A DNA stretch of 64,000 nucleotides from JBBROS01 sp965199595 (GTDB lineage: Bacteria; Pseudomonadota; Alphaproteobacteria; Acetobacterales; Acetobacteraceae): assembly GCA_965199595.1 (NCBI GenBank), contig OZ241182.1, positions 868,001 through 932,000 on the forward strand. Reading direction: 5' to 3'. Below are positions 56,187 to 64,000 of the stretch, piece by piece (positions within the stretch are counted from its first letter, which is position 1; every line of letters starts with the position of its first letter). The notes under the pieces are model-generated. The model worked only from the letters and a program-made list of their open reading frames with translations, was not told where the DNA came from and did not search any database. Position numbers and translations under genes: made by a program.

Positions 56187-58121
56187 TCAACGGGCCGGCA
56201 CGCGCGGGGCGGACCGGGCCTGCGGCAGCAGGCGGCGGCAGGCGCCATCCTCGCCGGTGCCGAACTGGATCGTGGGCAGCAGGGCGGCCAGCGGAGTGCC
56301 GACGATGCCGAGCGCGATGGCGGCGCCGCCCCGCGCGGCGAGCGGCCCGAGCTGCGGCATGATGGTCGGCTTGGCAAAGGTGCCGCCCACGTCAATGGGG
56401 GTGTTGAGGGAGCCGACGCTGAAGTGCTTGGCATCGGTTTCCATCACCATGCCGAGCATCTCGCGGTTCAGGCTGATCCAGCCCTTGACGCCGACGCGCG
56501 CCTCGTCGGTATCCAGTATGGCGGTGCGGGCGGTGGCCAGGCCCTTTTCCAATGTAAAATCCACGGCCAAGCACTGCAGGATAGCACGGTCGGGGATGCC
56601 GAGGGCGGACAGCAGGGCATTGCCGAACTCAAGCCCGGAGAGATCGACCAGCAGGGCGCTGACGTTGCCGCCGGATCCCATGAACAGCTTCAGCTCGCCG
56701 TTGCCATAGCCCAGGATTTCCGCGAGGCTGCGGCCGGTGCCGTCGATCACGGCGCGGCCATAGATCGACCCGGCGCCCTTCGCGACGCCGGTGGCGTTCA
56801 GCAGCTTGCTGACATCGACGCGCTGGAAGTCAATCGTTGCCTTGGCACGCAGTCGTTGCGACACCTCGGCCAGGGCGATGTCGCTGACGATCTGGCCGTT
56901 GCCGATGCCGAAGCTCAGCGGATGCAGGTGGACCTGGCCGTTCTCGATATCCATGTCGGCGCGCATGTTGTCGAGCGGCTGGGCGCGGCCCTGGATGCGG
57001 GCTGCCTTGTACTTTAGGTGCACGTCGGCCACGTTGAGTTTCGGCAGGCTGATCGGGTCGTTCGGCAGCACGCGGCCATTGGCGCTGGCGGGCCGCCTGT
57101 TGGCGGCGTCACCGGGTTCGGCACCGATGAAGCCGCCAAGGTCCTTCAGGTCCACCAGGCGGGATTGCAGGTTCGCGTTGAGGACGGGGCGCTCCGGCCT
57201 GGTGTCCACATCGAGGTTGCCCTCCAGGTCGCTGCTGCCGACCTTGCCGTTGATGTCGGAGAACTTGAAGGTGCCCTCCGTATAATTGAAGGCGCCGGCG
57301 ATGCGGTACGGCGGTGTCGCGGGGATGGCAATCCCGATCAGCGGCAGCAGCAGGGCCATGTTCGGTCCGCTCAGGTCGAGTTTCAGCTTGGCGCCGGCGA
57401 AGTTCAGCGGGTTCTGGATGGTGCCGACCAGGCTGATCCTGGTGGGGCCGTTGGCGACGTCGAGATTGACGGGGTAGGGGGTTGCGGCATCGCGCAGGGA
57501 GAGCAGGGCACCGCCCAGGAACTGCGCCTGGATCGGCTGCTTGGCGTATGTGCCCTTGGCAGTTGCGGCGATCTGACCGGCGCCGTCCTTGCTGTCCCGG
57601 GTCTCCAGCGCGACGTTGAAGTCGGCGTTCAGCTTGGCGGCGACCACATGGACCTGGCCGCCGGCGATGCGCAGGGTGCCGAGCTGCGGCTCCGTGCTGG
57701 CGGAATCGGTGCTGGCGGAACCGGAGCTGGGAAAGGTCCAGTTCGCCTTGCCGTCCGCGAGCTGCTGTGCCTCGACGTGCGGGGCCTGGACGTCGATGAC
57801 CGGGAGCACGACCTGGCGGTGCTGGATGAGTGCCATCGCGTCCAGATCGACGCCCAGGCGCTCGGCAGTGGCGAAGTTGCCGCCGCCGGGCCAGCCGGCG
57901 GGGTTGCCGATGGTGACGTTGTCGAACTCGATACGGGTCTTCCGGCCGAGGGCGACGTGAAGATGCTCGATGGTCACGGGGCGGCCCAGTGCGGCGGAGG
58001 CGCGGGTCTGCACGATGGGAATCAGCCAGTCCCAGCGGAACACCAGGGCGGCGACGATGACCAGGGCCACGGCGCCCCCGAGGATGAACGGCCAGCGGCG
58101 GCGAGGTTTGTCGGGCATCAT
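56187..58121 (-). CDS. AsmA-family protein
   Basis: 644 residues. One N-terminal membrane helix (WPFILGGAVALVIVAALVF) is followed by a long repetitive beta structure with AsmA features: RPVTIEHLHVALGRKTRIEFDNV, NPAGW, and C-terminal GIPDRAILQCLAVDFTLEKGLA and GKGWISLNREMLGM-like region. AsmA-like proteins are thought to bridge phospholipid transport between membranes. GTG (58124) or ATG (58121) may be the start; I used ATG. Complete. Confidence 0.88.
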   Translation of the reverse strand: MMPDKPRRRWPFILGGAVALVIVAALVFRWDWLIPIVQTRASAALGRPVTIEHLHVALGRKTRIEFDNVTIGNPAGWPGGGNFATAERLGVDLDAMALIQHRQVVLPVIDVQAPHVEAQQLADGKANWTFPSSGSASTDSASTEPQLGTLRIAGGQVHVVAAKLNADFNVALETRDSKDGAGQIAATAKGTYAKQPIQAQFLGGALLSLRDAATPYPVNLDVANGPTRISLVGTIQNPLNFAGAKLKLDLSGPNMALLLPLIGIAIPATPPYRIAGAFNYTEGTFKFSDINGKVGSSDLEGNLDVDTRPERPVLNANLQSRLVDLKDLGGFIGAEPGDAANRRPASANGRVLPNDPISLPKLNVADVHLKYKAARIQGRAQPLDNMRADMDIENGQVHLHPLSFGIGNGQIVSDIALAEVSQRLRAKATIDFQRVDVSKLLNATGVAKGAGSIYGRAVIDGTGRSLAEILGYGNGELKLFMGSGGNVSALLVDLSGLEFGNALLSALGIPDRAILQCLAVDFTLEKGLATARTAILDTDEARVGVKGWISLNREMLGMVMETDAKHFSVGSLNTPIDVGGTFAKPTIMPQLGPLAARGGAAIALGIVGTPLAALLPTIQFGTGEDGACRRLLPQARSAPRVPAR

Positions 58122-58255
58122 CACGTAACGACCGATGGTGCCCGGGGTTCCCCCTGTCCGCCGTGCCGCCTTCTGTTGACTTGCTCGCCGGGCTTGCGAC
58201 TCTGCGCGCTCACCAGGACGGCGGCTGTTCAGGCCGCCGGGTGGAGGAGGCGAGC

Positions 58256-58582
58256 ATGATCCATGAGTTGCGCATCTACCGCTGCGTGCCCGGGCGGCTG
58301 CCCGATCTGCTGAAGCGGTTCGAGACGATCACGCTGGGGCTGTGGGACCGGCACGGCATTCGCCAGGCCGGGTTCTGGACGACGGTGGTGGGCGAGTCGA
58401 ACCAGGACCTCAGCTATATGCTGGCCTGGGAGAGCCTGGCCGAGCGCGAGACGAAGTGGACGGCGTTCCAGTCGGACCCGGAGTGGCTGCAGAAGCGGGC
58501 GGCGACGGAGGCCAATGGTGCCATCGTCGCCAACATCACCAACGCCTTCCTGCAGCCGACCGCGTTCTCATCGGTGAAGTAG
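58256..58582 (+). CDS. NIPSNAP-family protein
   Basis: 108 residues, a dimeric alpha/beta-barrel protein of unknown function. Family markers are MIHELRIYRCVPGRLPDLLKRFE, the YMLAWESLAERETKW block and a C-terminal NAFLQPTAFS. The ATG at 58256 has GGAGGAGG upstream; the frame is open to 58163 but not needed. It ends six bases before a convergent stop. Confidence 0.92.
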   Translation: MIHELRIYRCVPGRLPDLLKRFETITLGLWDRHGIRQAGFWTTVVGESNQDLSYMLAWESLAERETKWTAFQSDPEWLQKRAATEANGAIVANITNAFLQPTAFSSVK

Positions 58583-58587
58583 CGGGT

Positions 58588-59787
58588 TCAGCCGGGATAG
58601 CGCCGGTAGGTCTGGTGAGCCGTTCGGGTGCTGGTGGCGGGTCTTGCCGCCGGCTCCCGAACGCGGATCGGGGTGGGGCGGACCACCTGGAGCACGCGCG
58701 GTTCGGCCCGCGCTTCGGCCCGCGCATAGGAGCGGGGCTCCGCGCGTGATTCGGGGGCCCGGCGCGGATAGCCGCGTGTGGGCTCCGGCGCGACGTGGGT
58801 GAGGCGGCCCCGTGGGCGGGGCGGGGCGGCCACGTAGGCCGGCGTGACCAGGGCGGGTGCCGCCGCATAGGGTGCGGGGGCAGCGTGGGCCGAGCCGACG
58901 AGGGACGGCAGGCGCAGCGCGGGGTCTCGCCGGGCCACCAGCATAGGGCCGACGCCCATGTGGTCGAACCCCTGGTCCAGCAGCGCCGTCATGTGGCGGT
59001 CGCGCTCATTGCCGCTGGAGGCGCCCAGCACGACGCCGATGAGGCGGGTGTCGCCATGCACGGCCGAGGTGACGACGTTGTAGCCGGAAGCATCGATATA
59101 GCCGGTCTTGAGGCCGTCGGCGCCCGGGTAGGTCTGCAGCAGCCGCTGGTGGTTCAGCACCACGCGGCCGGCATACACGAAGGAGGGCGTGCTGAAGTAG
59201 TGGTAATAGCCCGGGAAGTCCTGGATCAGGTGCCGGGCCAGCACGGCGAGGTCGCGCGCGGTGGTGACCTGGTTCCAGTCCGGCAGGCCGGAGGCGTTCT
59301 GGAAGGTGGTGCGGGTCATGCCCAGGCTGCGGGCGCGCAGCGTCATCATCTGGGCGAAGCGGTCCTCGTCGCCGCCCAGCATCTCACCCAGGGCGGCCGC
59401 GGCATCGTTGGCGGATTTGGTGACGAGGCCGAGGATGGCCTGCTCCACCGTGATGAGGCTGCCGGGCACCAGGCCGAGCTTGGTGGGGCTCATCGCGGCG
59501 GCGCTGGGGCTGACGGGCACATACTGCGACAGCGAGACCCGGCGGTCCCGCAGCGCCTCGAACAGCATATAGAGCGTCATCATCTTGGTCAGGCTGGCGG
59601 GGAAGCGGTATTCGTCCGGGTTGGCGGCGGAGATGACGGTGCCGCTGGCGGCGTCGACCACGATCGATGCGTAGTTGCCCGAGCCCACCTGGGCCGCGGC
59701 CGGCTGGTTGGCGAGGGCGGCGGCGAGCGCCGTGAGCAGCGCGCAGCCGCGCGACAGAAGGCGCCAACGCGAGACGATGGAGGGCAT
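58588..59787 (-). CDS. D-alanyl-D-alanine carboxypeptidase (PBP5/6-like)
   Basis: 399 residues. Signal peptide ending at PAAAQ. The serine DD-peptidase motifs are Ser65-x-x-Lys68 (ASLTK), Ser125-x-Asn127 (KSAND) and Lys227-Thr-Gly (GLKTGYID). It trims the terminal D-Ala of peptidoglycan in the periplasm. From about residue 290 it has a Pro/Arg/Ala-rich, disordered tail and no PBP5 domain. The ATG at 59787 is used although the frame is open to 59973. Confidence 0.95.
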   Translation of the reverse strand: MPSIVSRWRLLSRGCALLTALAAALANQPAAAQVGSGNYASIVVDAASGTVISAANPDEYRFPASLTKMMTLYMLFEALRDRRVSLSQYVPVSPSAAAMSPTKLGLVPGSLITVEQAILGLVTKSANDAAAALGEMLGGDEDRFAQMMTLRARSLGMTRTTFQNASGLPDWNQVTTARDLAVLARHLIQDFPGYYHYFSTPSFVYAGRVVLNHQRLLQTYPGADGLKTGYIDASGYNVVTSAVHGDTRLIGVVLGASSGNERDRHMTALLDQGFDHMGVGPMLVARRDPALRLPSLVGSAHAAPAPYAAAPALVTPAYVAAPPRPRGRLTHVAPEPTRGYPRRAPESRAEPRSYARAEARAEPRVLQVVRPTPIRVREPAARPATSTRTAHQTYRRYPG

Positions 59788-59944
59788 CGAGGGTTCATCC
59801 CCTGGTGAAAGACGCTCGGACCTTACTGGCGGGCGCCTGGCGCTGTCCAGCGGGAATGCTGCGGAGTTGTTTATCCTCAAGGTATTAGGCTCCGCGCCTG
59901 TCTCATGACGCGAGGCGCTCGGCAGGGTCGCTCGGCCAAGTTTA

Positions 59945-60015
59945 TGCTGCACTGCACAAATGCGTGTTGACAAGCGCGTCCGCGTTTGCGAATTGGGCCA
60001 TGTTGCAGTGCAGCA
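59945..60015 (+). promoter_or_regulatory. Inverted-repeat control region of the phasin gene
   Basis: Within the 326-bp gene-free gap (59788-60113), TGCTGCACTGCA (59945-59956) is repeated in inverted form as TGCAGTGCAGCA (60004-60015). Each arm fits the CTGC-N3-GCA pattern reported for PhaR, the regulator of phasins. Between them is a perfect -35 hexamer TTGACA (59967-59972). A clear -10 box is not visible. Two operators around a promoter upstream of a phasin gene is a coherent picture. Confidence 0.65.
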
Positions 60016-60113
60016 AGGGATGATCGCCCGGGGCTGCCAGCACAGGCTTGATCACCACCGATGCGTGCCACAACGGACCGGACGACGTGCCGGCGACGGA
60101 AAGGATTTCCAGG

Positions 60114-60458
60114 ATGAAGACCGCTGAAGAGTTCATGACCTTCAACCAGGCCAATGTCGAGGCTTTCGTGAAGTCCGGCCAGATTTTCGCGACCGGGCTG
60201 CAGGACATGTCCAAGCTGTTCGCCACCTCGGCGCAGTCCACGATGGACGAAGCCATGTCCACGTTCCGCGCGCTGACCGGCGTCCGCTCCATCAAGGAAG
60301 CGATGGACCTGCAGACGACGCTCGCCCGCTCCACCATGGAGAAGGCCGTCGCGCAGACCGGTCATGTCGCCGAGACGTCGTTCAAGCTGGCCGAGCAGAC
60401 GATTGCCCCGCTCGCGAGCCGCATGACGATGGCGGTCGAGACCTTCAAGGTCGCCTGA
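60114..60458 (+). CDS. Phasin family protein
   Basis: 114 residues, entirely helical, rich in Ala, Met, Thr and Gln. FMTFNQANVEAFVKSGQIFATGLQ-type start and SMSKLFATSAQSTMDEAMSTFRALTGVRS-like helices match Phasin_2. It coats polyhydroxyalkanoate granules and stabilises them. The ATG at 60114 has AAGGA upstream. Likely repressed via the inverted repeats just upstream when no granules are present. No PHA synthase is in the window. Confidence 0.9.
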   Translation: MKTAEEFMTFNQANVEAFVKSGQIFATGLQDMSKLFATSAQSTMDEAMSTFRALTGVRSIKEAMDLQTTLARSTMEKAVAQTGHVAETSFKLAEQTIAPLASRMTMAVETFKVA

Positions 60459-60500
60459 TCCGCTTGCCTCGCCGCGGTGGTTCTACCGTGGCACACTGAC

Positions 60501-60526
60501 AAAGGCCCGGCATCGTCCGGGCCTTT
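60501..60526 (+). terminator. Terminator after the phasin gene
   Basis: AAAGGCCCGG and CCGGGCCTTT form a perfect 10-bp stem with a 6-base loop, followed by CGTCGTTT, 43 bases downstream of the phasin stop. It is a standard intrinsic terminator. Confidence 0.9.
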
Positions 60527-60692
60527 CGTCGTTTGGGCGTGGTTTGCGCCCGGCTTCGCGTGCCCCTTCGCGCCCGCCGGCCCTTTACCGCCGCAACCGA
60601 TGTTCCAATATGAGTGCGGCATTGCACACGCGGCGGCTTCGGGGCCAGGATGAACGGTCAGCCCCGGATACGAAGGTCCAGGAATCCAGCCT

Positions 60693-61052
60693 ATGAACAC
60701 CGAGCTTACGCGAACGACCGCAGCCAGCGACAACGACAAGCGCGGCAACACCGAGGTGCCGAATATCGGTGTCGTGGTGAAGGCTCGGCCAAAGACCCGC
60801 AAGCCCGCGATGTACAAAGTGTTGATGCTGAACGACGACTACACGCCGATGGAGTTCGTCGTGCATGTGTTGGAGCGCTTTTTCCAGAAGACGCGGGAGG
60901 AGGCGACGCGCATCATGCTGCATGTGCACCGCCGGGGCGTGGGGGTTTGCGGCGCCTATACGTATGAGGTGGCGGAAACCAAGGTGACACAGGTGATGGA
61001 CCTGGCGCGCCAGAACCAGCACCCGCTGCAGTGCACGATTGAGAAAGAATAG
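60693..61052 (+). CDS. clpS: ATP-dependent protease adaptor ClpS
   Basis: 119 residues. The N-degron binding core is clear: YKVLMLNDDYTPMEFVVHVLERFF, and MLHVHRRGVGVCGAYTYEVAETK. A charged N-terminal extension of about 35 residues is present. It delivers N-end-rule substrates to ClpA. It is 177 bases upstream of clpA. Complete. Confidence 0.97.
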   Translation: MNTELTRTTAASDNDKRGNTEVPNIGVVVKARPKTRKPAMYKVLMLNDDYTPMEFVVHVLERFFQKTREEATRIMLHVHRRGVGVCGAYTYEVAETKVTQVMDLARQNQHPLQCTIEKE

Positions 61053-61229
61053 GCTGTTAGACAGGATCAGGTCGCGGGGAGCCGGTTGACCCCGGCAATT
61101 GGCGGGTCTGAAAATCCGCTTGGACGCTTCCAATTTGTTAGGAAGCGGTCGTTAGACTGAAGGATGGGAGACCTGGCGGTCCCTTCGGTGTTCCGCCAGG
61201 CCGGGTCCCAGTGCGAAGGAGCGTCCATT

Positions 61230-63578
61230 ATGTTGTCACGCAACCTCGAGCAGACGCTTCACCGGGCCTTGTCGCTCGCCAGTGAGCGCCGGCATGAATA
61301 TGCGACGCTGGAGCACCTGCTGCTCGGCCTTGCCGATGACAGCGATGCCGCTACCGTGCTGCGCGCCTGCGGTGTCGATCTCGACAAGCTGCGGCAGGAT
61401 CTTGGCGAGTTCTTGGACAAGGACCTGTCGGGTCTCGCGACGGACCGGGCTGGTGACCCGAAGCCCACCGCGGGCTTTCAGCGCGTCGTGCAGCGTGCCG
61501 CCATTCATGTGCAGAGTTCGGGCCGGGACGAGGTGACCGGTGCCAACGTGCTGGTGGCGCTGTTCAGCGAGCGTGAGAGCCATGCGGTGTATTTCCTGCA
61601 GCTGCAGGACATGACCCGGCTGGATGCGGTGAACTTCATCAGCCACGGCATCGCCAAGGCGCCGGGCCGGGCCACGCAGCGGCCGACGACCGGCAGCAAG
61701 GAGGAGGGCAGCGGCCCCGAGGCCGAGCGTGAGGAGAAGCCCGGCCGCCGCCAGCAGGATGCGCTGACCAACTACTGCGTGAACCTGAACAAGAAGGCGC
61801 AGTCAGGCAAGATCGATCCGCTGATCGGGCGGGACCATGAGATCGAGCGTACGATCCAGATCCTGTGCCGCCGCACCAAGAACAACCCGCTTTATGTCGG
61901 CGATCCCGGCGTGGGCAAGACGGCGATCGCCGAGGGGCTGGCCAAGCGGATCGTCGAGGGGGATGTGCCGGAGGTTCTGCTCAAGAGCACGATCTTCGCG
62001 TTGGACATGGGCGCGCTGCTGGCCGGCACGCGGTATCGGGGTGACTTCGAGGAGCGGTTGAAGGCGGTGGTCACCGAGTTGGAGGCCCATCCCGGCAGCA
62101 TCCTGTTCATCGACGAGATCCACACCGTGATCGGCGCGGGTGCGACCAGCGGTGGGGCGATGGATGCGTCCAACCTGTTGAAGCCGGCGCTGGCGGCGGG
62201 TTCGCTGCGTTGCGTGGGCAGCACCACCTATAAGGAATACCGCAACTACTTCGAGAAGGACCGGGCGCTGGTGCGCCGGTTCCAGAAGATCGACGTGAAC
62301 GAGCCTTCGCTGGAAGACGCGATCAAGATCCTGCGTGGGTTGAAGACCAATTACGAGACGCACCACAAGGTCGAGTATTCCGAGGAGGCCATTCGCGGTG
62401 CGGTGGAGCTTTCGGCCAAGTACATCAATGATCGCAAGCTGCCGGACAAGGCGATCGACGTGATCGACGAGGTGGGTGCCTCCCGGATGCTGAAGCCCGA
62501 GGGCGAGCGCCGGAAGCTGGTGACCCTGAAGGACGTGGAGGAGATGGTCGCCAAGATCGCGCGCATCCCGCCCAAGTCCGTGAGCGCCGATGACAAGGAG
62601 ACGCTGCGCAACCTTGAGCGTGACCTGAAGTCCATGGTGTTTGGCCAGGACAAGGCGATCGAGGCGCTGGCGGCGGCGATCAAGCTGGCGCGGGCCGGGT
62701 TGCGGGATGCGGAGAAGCCGATCGGCAACTACCTGTTCAGCGGCCCGACCGGCGTCGGCAAGACCGAGGTGGCGAAGCAGCTGGCAGCGACGCTGGGTGT
62801 CGAGCTGACGCGGTTCGACATGAGCGAGTACATGGAGCGGCACAGCGTGTCGCGGCTGATTGGGGCGCCGCCGGGCTATGTGGGCTTCGACCAGGGTGGG
62901 CTGCTGACCGACGCGATCGACCAGCATCCGCATTGCGTGCTGTTGCTGGATGAGATCGAGAAGGCGCATCCGGATCTCTACAACATCCTGTTGCAGGTGA
63001 TGGACCACGGGAAGCTGACCGATCACAACGGCAAGATCGTCGATTTCCGTAACGTCATCCTGATCATGACCACCAATGCCGGTGCTTCGGATATGGCGAA
63101 GGAAACCATCGGCTTTGCCCGCACCGAGGCGCGGACGGGTGAGGACACCGAGGCGATCAAGCGGCTGTTCACGCCGGAGTTCCGCAACCGGCTGGATGCG
63201 ACCATCACCTTTGCCGGGCTGACGCAGGAGATCGTGGGCCGGGTGGTTGAAAAGTTCGTCATGCAGCTGGAGGCCCAGTTGGCCGACCGCAACGTGACGA
63301 TCGAGCTGTCTTCCGCGGCGAAGGAGTGGTTGGCGGAGCGCGGGTATGACCGGCTGTATGGCGCGCGTCCGTTGGGCCGGGTCATCCAGGAGTTCATCAA
63401 GAAGCCTCTGGCCGAGGAGTTGCTGTTCGGCAAGCTGGTGCATGGCGGTTCGGTGAAGGTGTCGCTCAAGGACGACGCGCTGGAGTTCGAATACGTCGAG
63501 GCGCCGGCAAAGGAGCCCAGCACCGCCGCGGATGGCGATGAGGGTGGCACCGAGCGTGAGCCGGAGACTGCCGAATGA
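61230..63578 (+). CDS. clpA: ATP-dependent Clp protease ATP-binding subunit ClpA
   Basis: 782 residues. It has an N-domain (LHRALSLASERRHEYATLEHLLLGL), an AAA+ D1 domain with Walker A GDPGVGKT and Walker B LFIDEIHT, and a D2 domain with GPTGVGKT and LLLDEIEKAHPD. It unfolds substrates for ClpP together with ClpS. The ATG at 61230 has AAGGAG upstream; the upstream frame to 61164 is not homologous. Its stop overlaps the next start (ATGA). Confidence 0.98.
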   Translation: MLSRNLEQTLHRALSLASERRHEYATLEHLLLGLADDSDAATVLRACGVDLDKLRQDLGEFLDKDLSGLATDRAGDPKPTAGFQRVVQRAAIHVQSSGRDEVTGANVLVALFSERESHAVYFLQLQDMTRLDAVNFISHGIAKAPGRATQRPTTGSKEEGSGPEAEREEKPGRRQQDALTNYCVNLNKKAQSGKIDPLIGRDHEIERTIQILCRRTKNNPLYVGDPGVGKTAIAEGLAKRIVEGDVPEVLLKSTIFALDMGALLAGTRYRGDFEERLKAVVTELEAHPGSILFIDEIHTVIGAGATSGGAMDASNLLKPALAAGSLRCVGSTTYKEYRNYFEKDRALVRRFQKIDVNEPSLEDAIKILRGLKTNYETHHKVEYSEEAIRGAVELSAKYINDRKLPDKAIDVIDEVGASRMLKPEGERRKLVTLKDVEEMVAKIARIPPKSVSADDKETLRNLERDLKSMVFGQDKAIEALAAAIKLARAGLRDAEKPIGNYLFSGPTGVGKTEVAKQLAATLGVELTRFDMSEYMERHSVSRLIGAPPGYVGFDQGGLLTDAIDQHPHCVLLLDEIEKAHPDLYNILLQVMDHGKLTDHNGKIVDFRNVILIMTTNAGASDMAKETIGFARTEARTGEDTEAIKRLFTPEFRNRLDATITFAGLTQEIVGRVVEKFVMQLEAQLADRNVTIELSSAAKEWLAERGYDRLYGARPLGRVIQEFIKKPLAEELLFGKLVHGGSVKVSLKDDALEFEYVEAPAKEPSTAADGDEGGTEREPETAE

Positions 63579-63853
63579 AGGCTGTCTGGAACGGGCATGT
63601 CGTCGCGGAGAGCGACGACATTGTCACCGTTGAGGGCAATGCCTACTTTCCGGCGTCGGTGCTGGATCGCTCCGTGGTGGCGGAAAGTGCGTTGACCAGC
63701 GTGTGCGGCTGGAAGGGCACGGCCCGGTATTACACGCTGAAGGTGGACGGCAAGGAGAACAAGGACGCTGTCTGGTATTATCCGGAGCCGAAGCCTGGTG
63801 CGATGCAGGTCAAGGACCGGGTTGCGTTCTGGAAGGGCGTCGAGGTTCGCTAG
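63575..63853 (+). CDS. DUF427 protein
   Basis: 92 residues, one DUF427 domain: VWNGHVVAESDDIVTVEGNAYFP, then SVCGWKGTARYYTLKVDG and DAVWYYPEPKP. Function of the family is not established. It overlaps the clpA stop by 4 bases, so it is coexpressed with the protease. Confidence 0.9.
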   Translation: MKAVWNGHVVAESDDIVTVEGNAYFPASVLDRSVVAESALTSVCGWKGTARYYTLKVDGKENKDAVWYYPEPKPGAMQVKDRVAFWKGVEVR

Positions 63854-63901
63854 GAAACGTCGGATCGTTGGCGTGCAGCACCGCCTGGAGGTGATTAGGG
63901 C

Positions 63902-64000
63902 TCAGCCGCCCAGATAGGTGGCGATGACGCGGGGGTCGATGGCCAGTTCGGCGCCGGTGCCCTGGAGCGTCACCCGTCCGGTTTCGAGCACGTAGCCGCG
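63902..64000 (-). CDS. Branched-chain amino-acid ABC transporter ATPase, C-terminal end (partial)
   Basis: The last 32 codons of a minus-strand gene that continues past the right edge. The readable end, GYVLETGRVTLQGTG then DPRVIATYLGG, is the usual C-terminus of LivF/LivG-type ATPases. Only this fragment is visible. Confidence 0.75.
   Translation of the reverse strand, partial: RGYVLETGRVTLQGTGAELAIDPRVIATYLGG

Overview
The window is about 64 kb of very GC-rich, densely packed bacterial chromosome. Gene content points to an alphaproteobacterium, most likely a Rhodospirillales/Acetobacteraceae-type organism: an F1-only atpHAGDC operon separate from F0, a DUF3126 protein, a ClpS-ClpA pair, a phasin, an UppP of the TELFPISSLGH type, and very frequent 4-base ATGA/GTGA/TTGA overlaps between genes. 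The taxonomic placement is inference. I saw no insertion sequence, prophage, integrase or CRISPR array; this is mostly core chromosome.

Layout. 1-2600: end-truncated SirB1-like gene, thiC and its TPP riboswitch. 2.6-6 kb: HIT protein, repeat-rich lipoprotein, DUF3126, a polytopic membrane protein and an SRAP protein. 6.1-11.3 kb: chaperone block hemW-grpE-dnaK-dnaJ (all minus). 11.3-13.5 kb: a GAF / degenerate GGDEF / EAL / zinc-binding (CZB) signalling protein. 13.7-19.1 kb: a five-gene, 4-base-overlap operon ggt-trmO-amidase-M20 peptidase-solute binding protein. 19.2-23.2 kb: CHRD lipoprotein, GNAT, DEAD-box helicase with a long leader, DUF2157 membrane protein. 23.1-27.5 kb: tkt-gap-pgk, where tkt carries a single-base frameshift. 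27.5-33.6 kb: fliM-cheA-cheW-cheB-cheR. 33.7-39.9 kb: an unrecognised protein and the F1-ATPase operon, closed by a strong terminator. 39.9-46.8 kb: ferritin-like diiron protein, secreted protein of unknown function, type II NADH dehydrogenase and two glycosyltransferases. 46.9-50.6 kb: pqiABC and tRNA-Thr. 50.7-53.7 kb: Gly/Tyr-rich lipoprotein, hutH, and a divergent amino-acid binding protein with a perfect 18-bp palindrome between them. 53.7-58.6 kb: SGNH hydrolase-uppP-2H phosphoesterase operon, small ORF, AsmA protein, NIPSNAP protein. 58.6-60.5 kb: D,D-carboxypeptidase and a phasin with an inverted-repeat promoter. 60.7-64 kb: clpS, clpA, DUF427 protein and the 3' end of a branched-chain amino-acid transporter ATPase.

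How the genes work together. Several operons are self-explanatory: the DnaK system, chemotaxis feeding a flagellar switch, F1-ATPase, lower glycolysis/pentose phosphate, intermembrane lipid transport (Pqi), and ClpAP with its adaptor. The more interesting points are the broken tkt inside the chemotaxis-glycolysis run, the C-terminal zinc-sensor domain on the EAL protein, the gamma-glutamyl/amide salvage operon that includes a TrmO homologue and a lone binding protein, the palindromic operator candidate at hutH, and the phasin control region. None of these is proof of a new system; they are the best leads in an otherwise ordinary core region.
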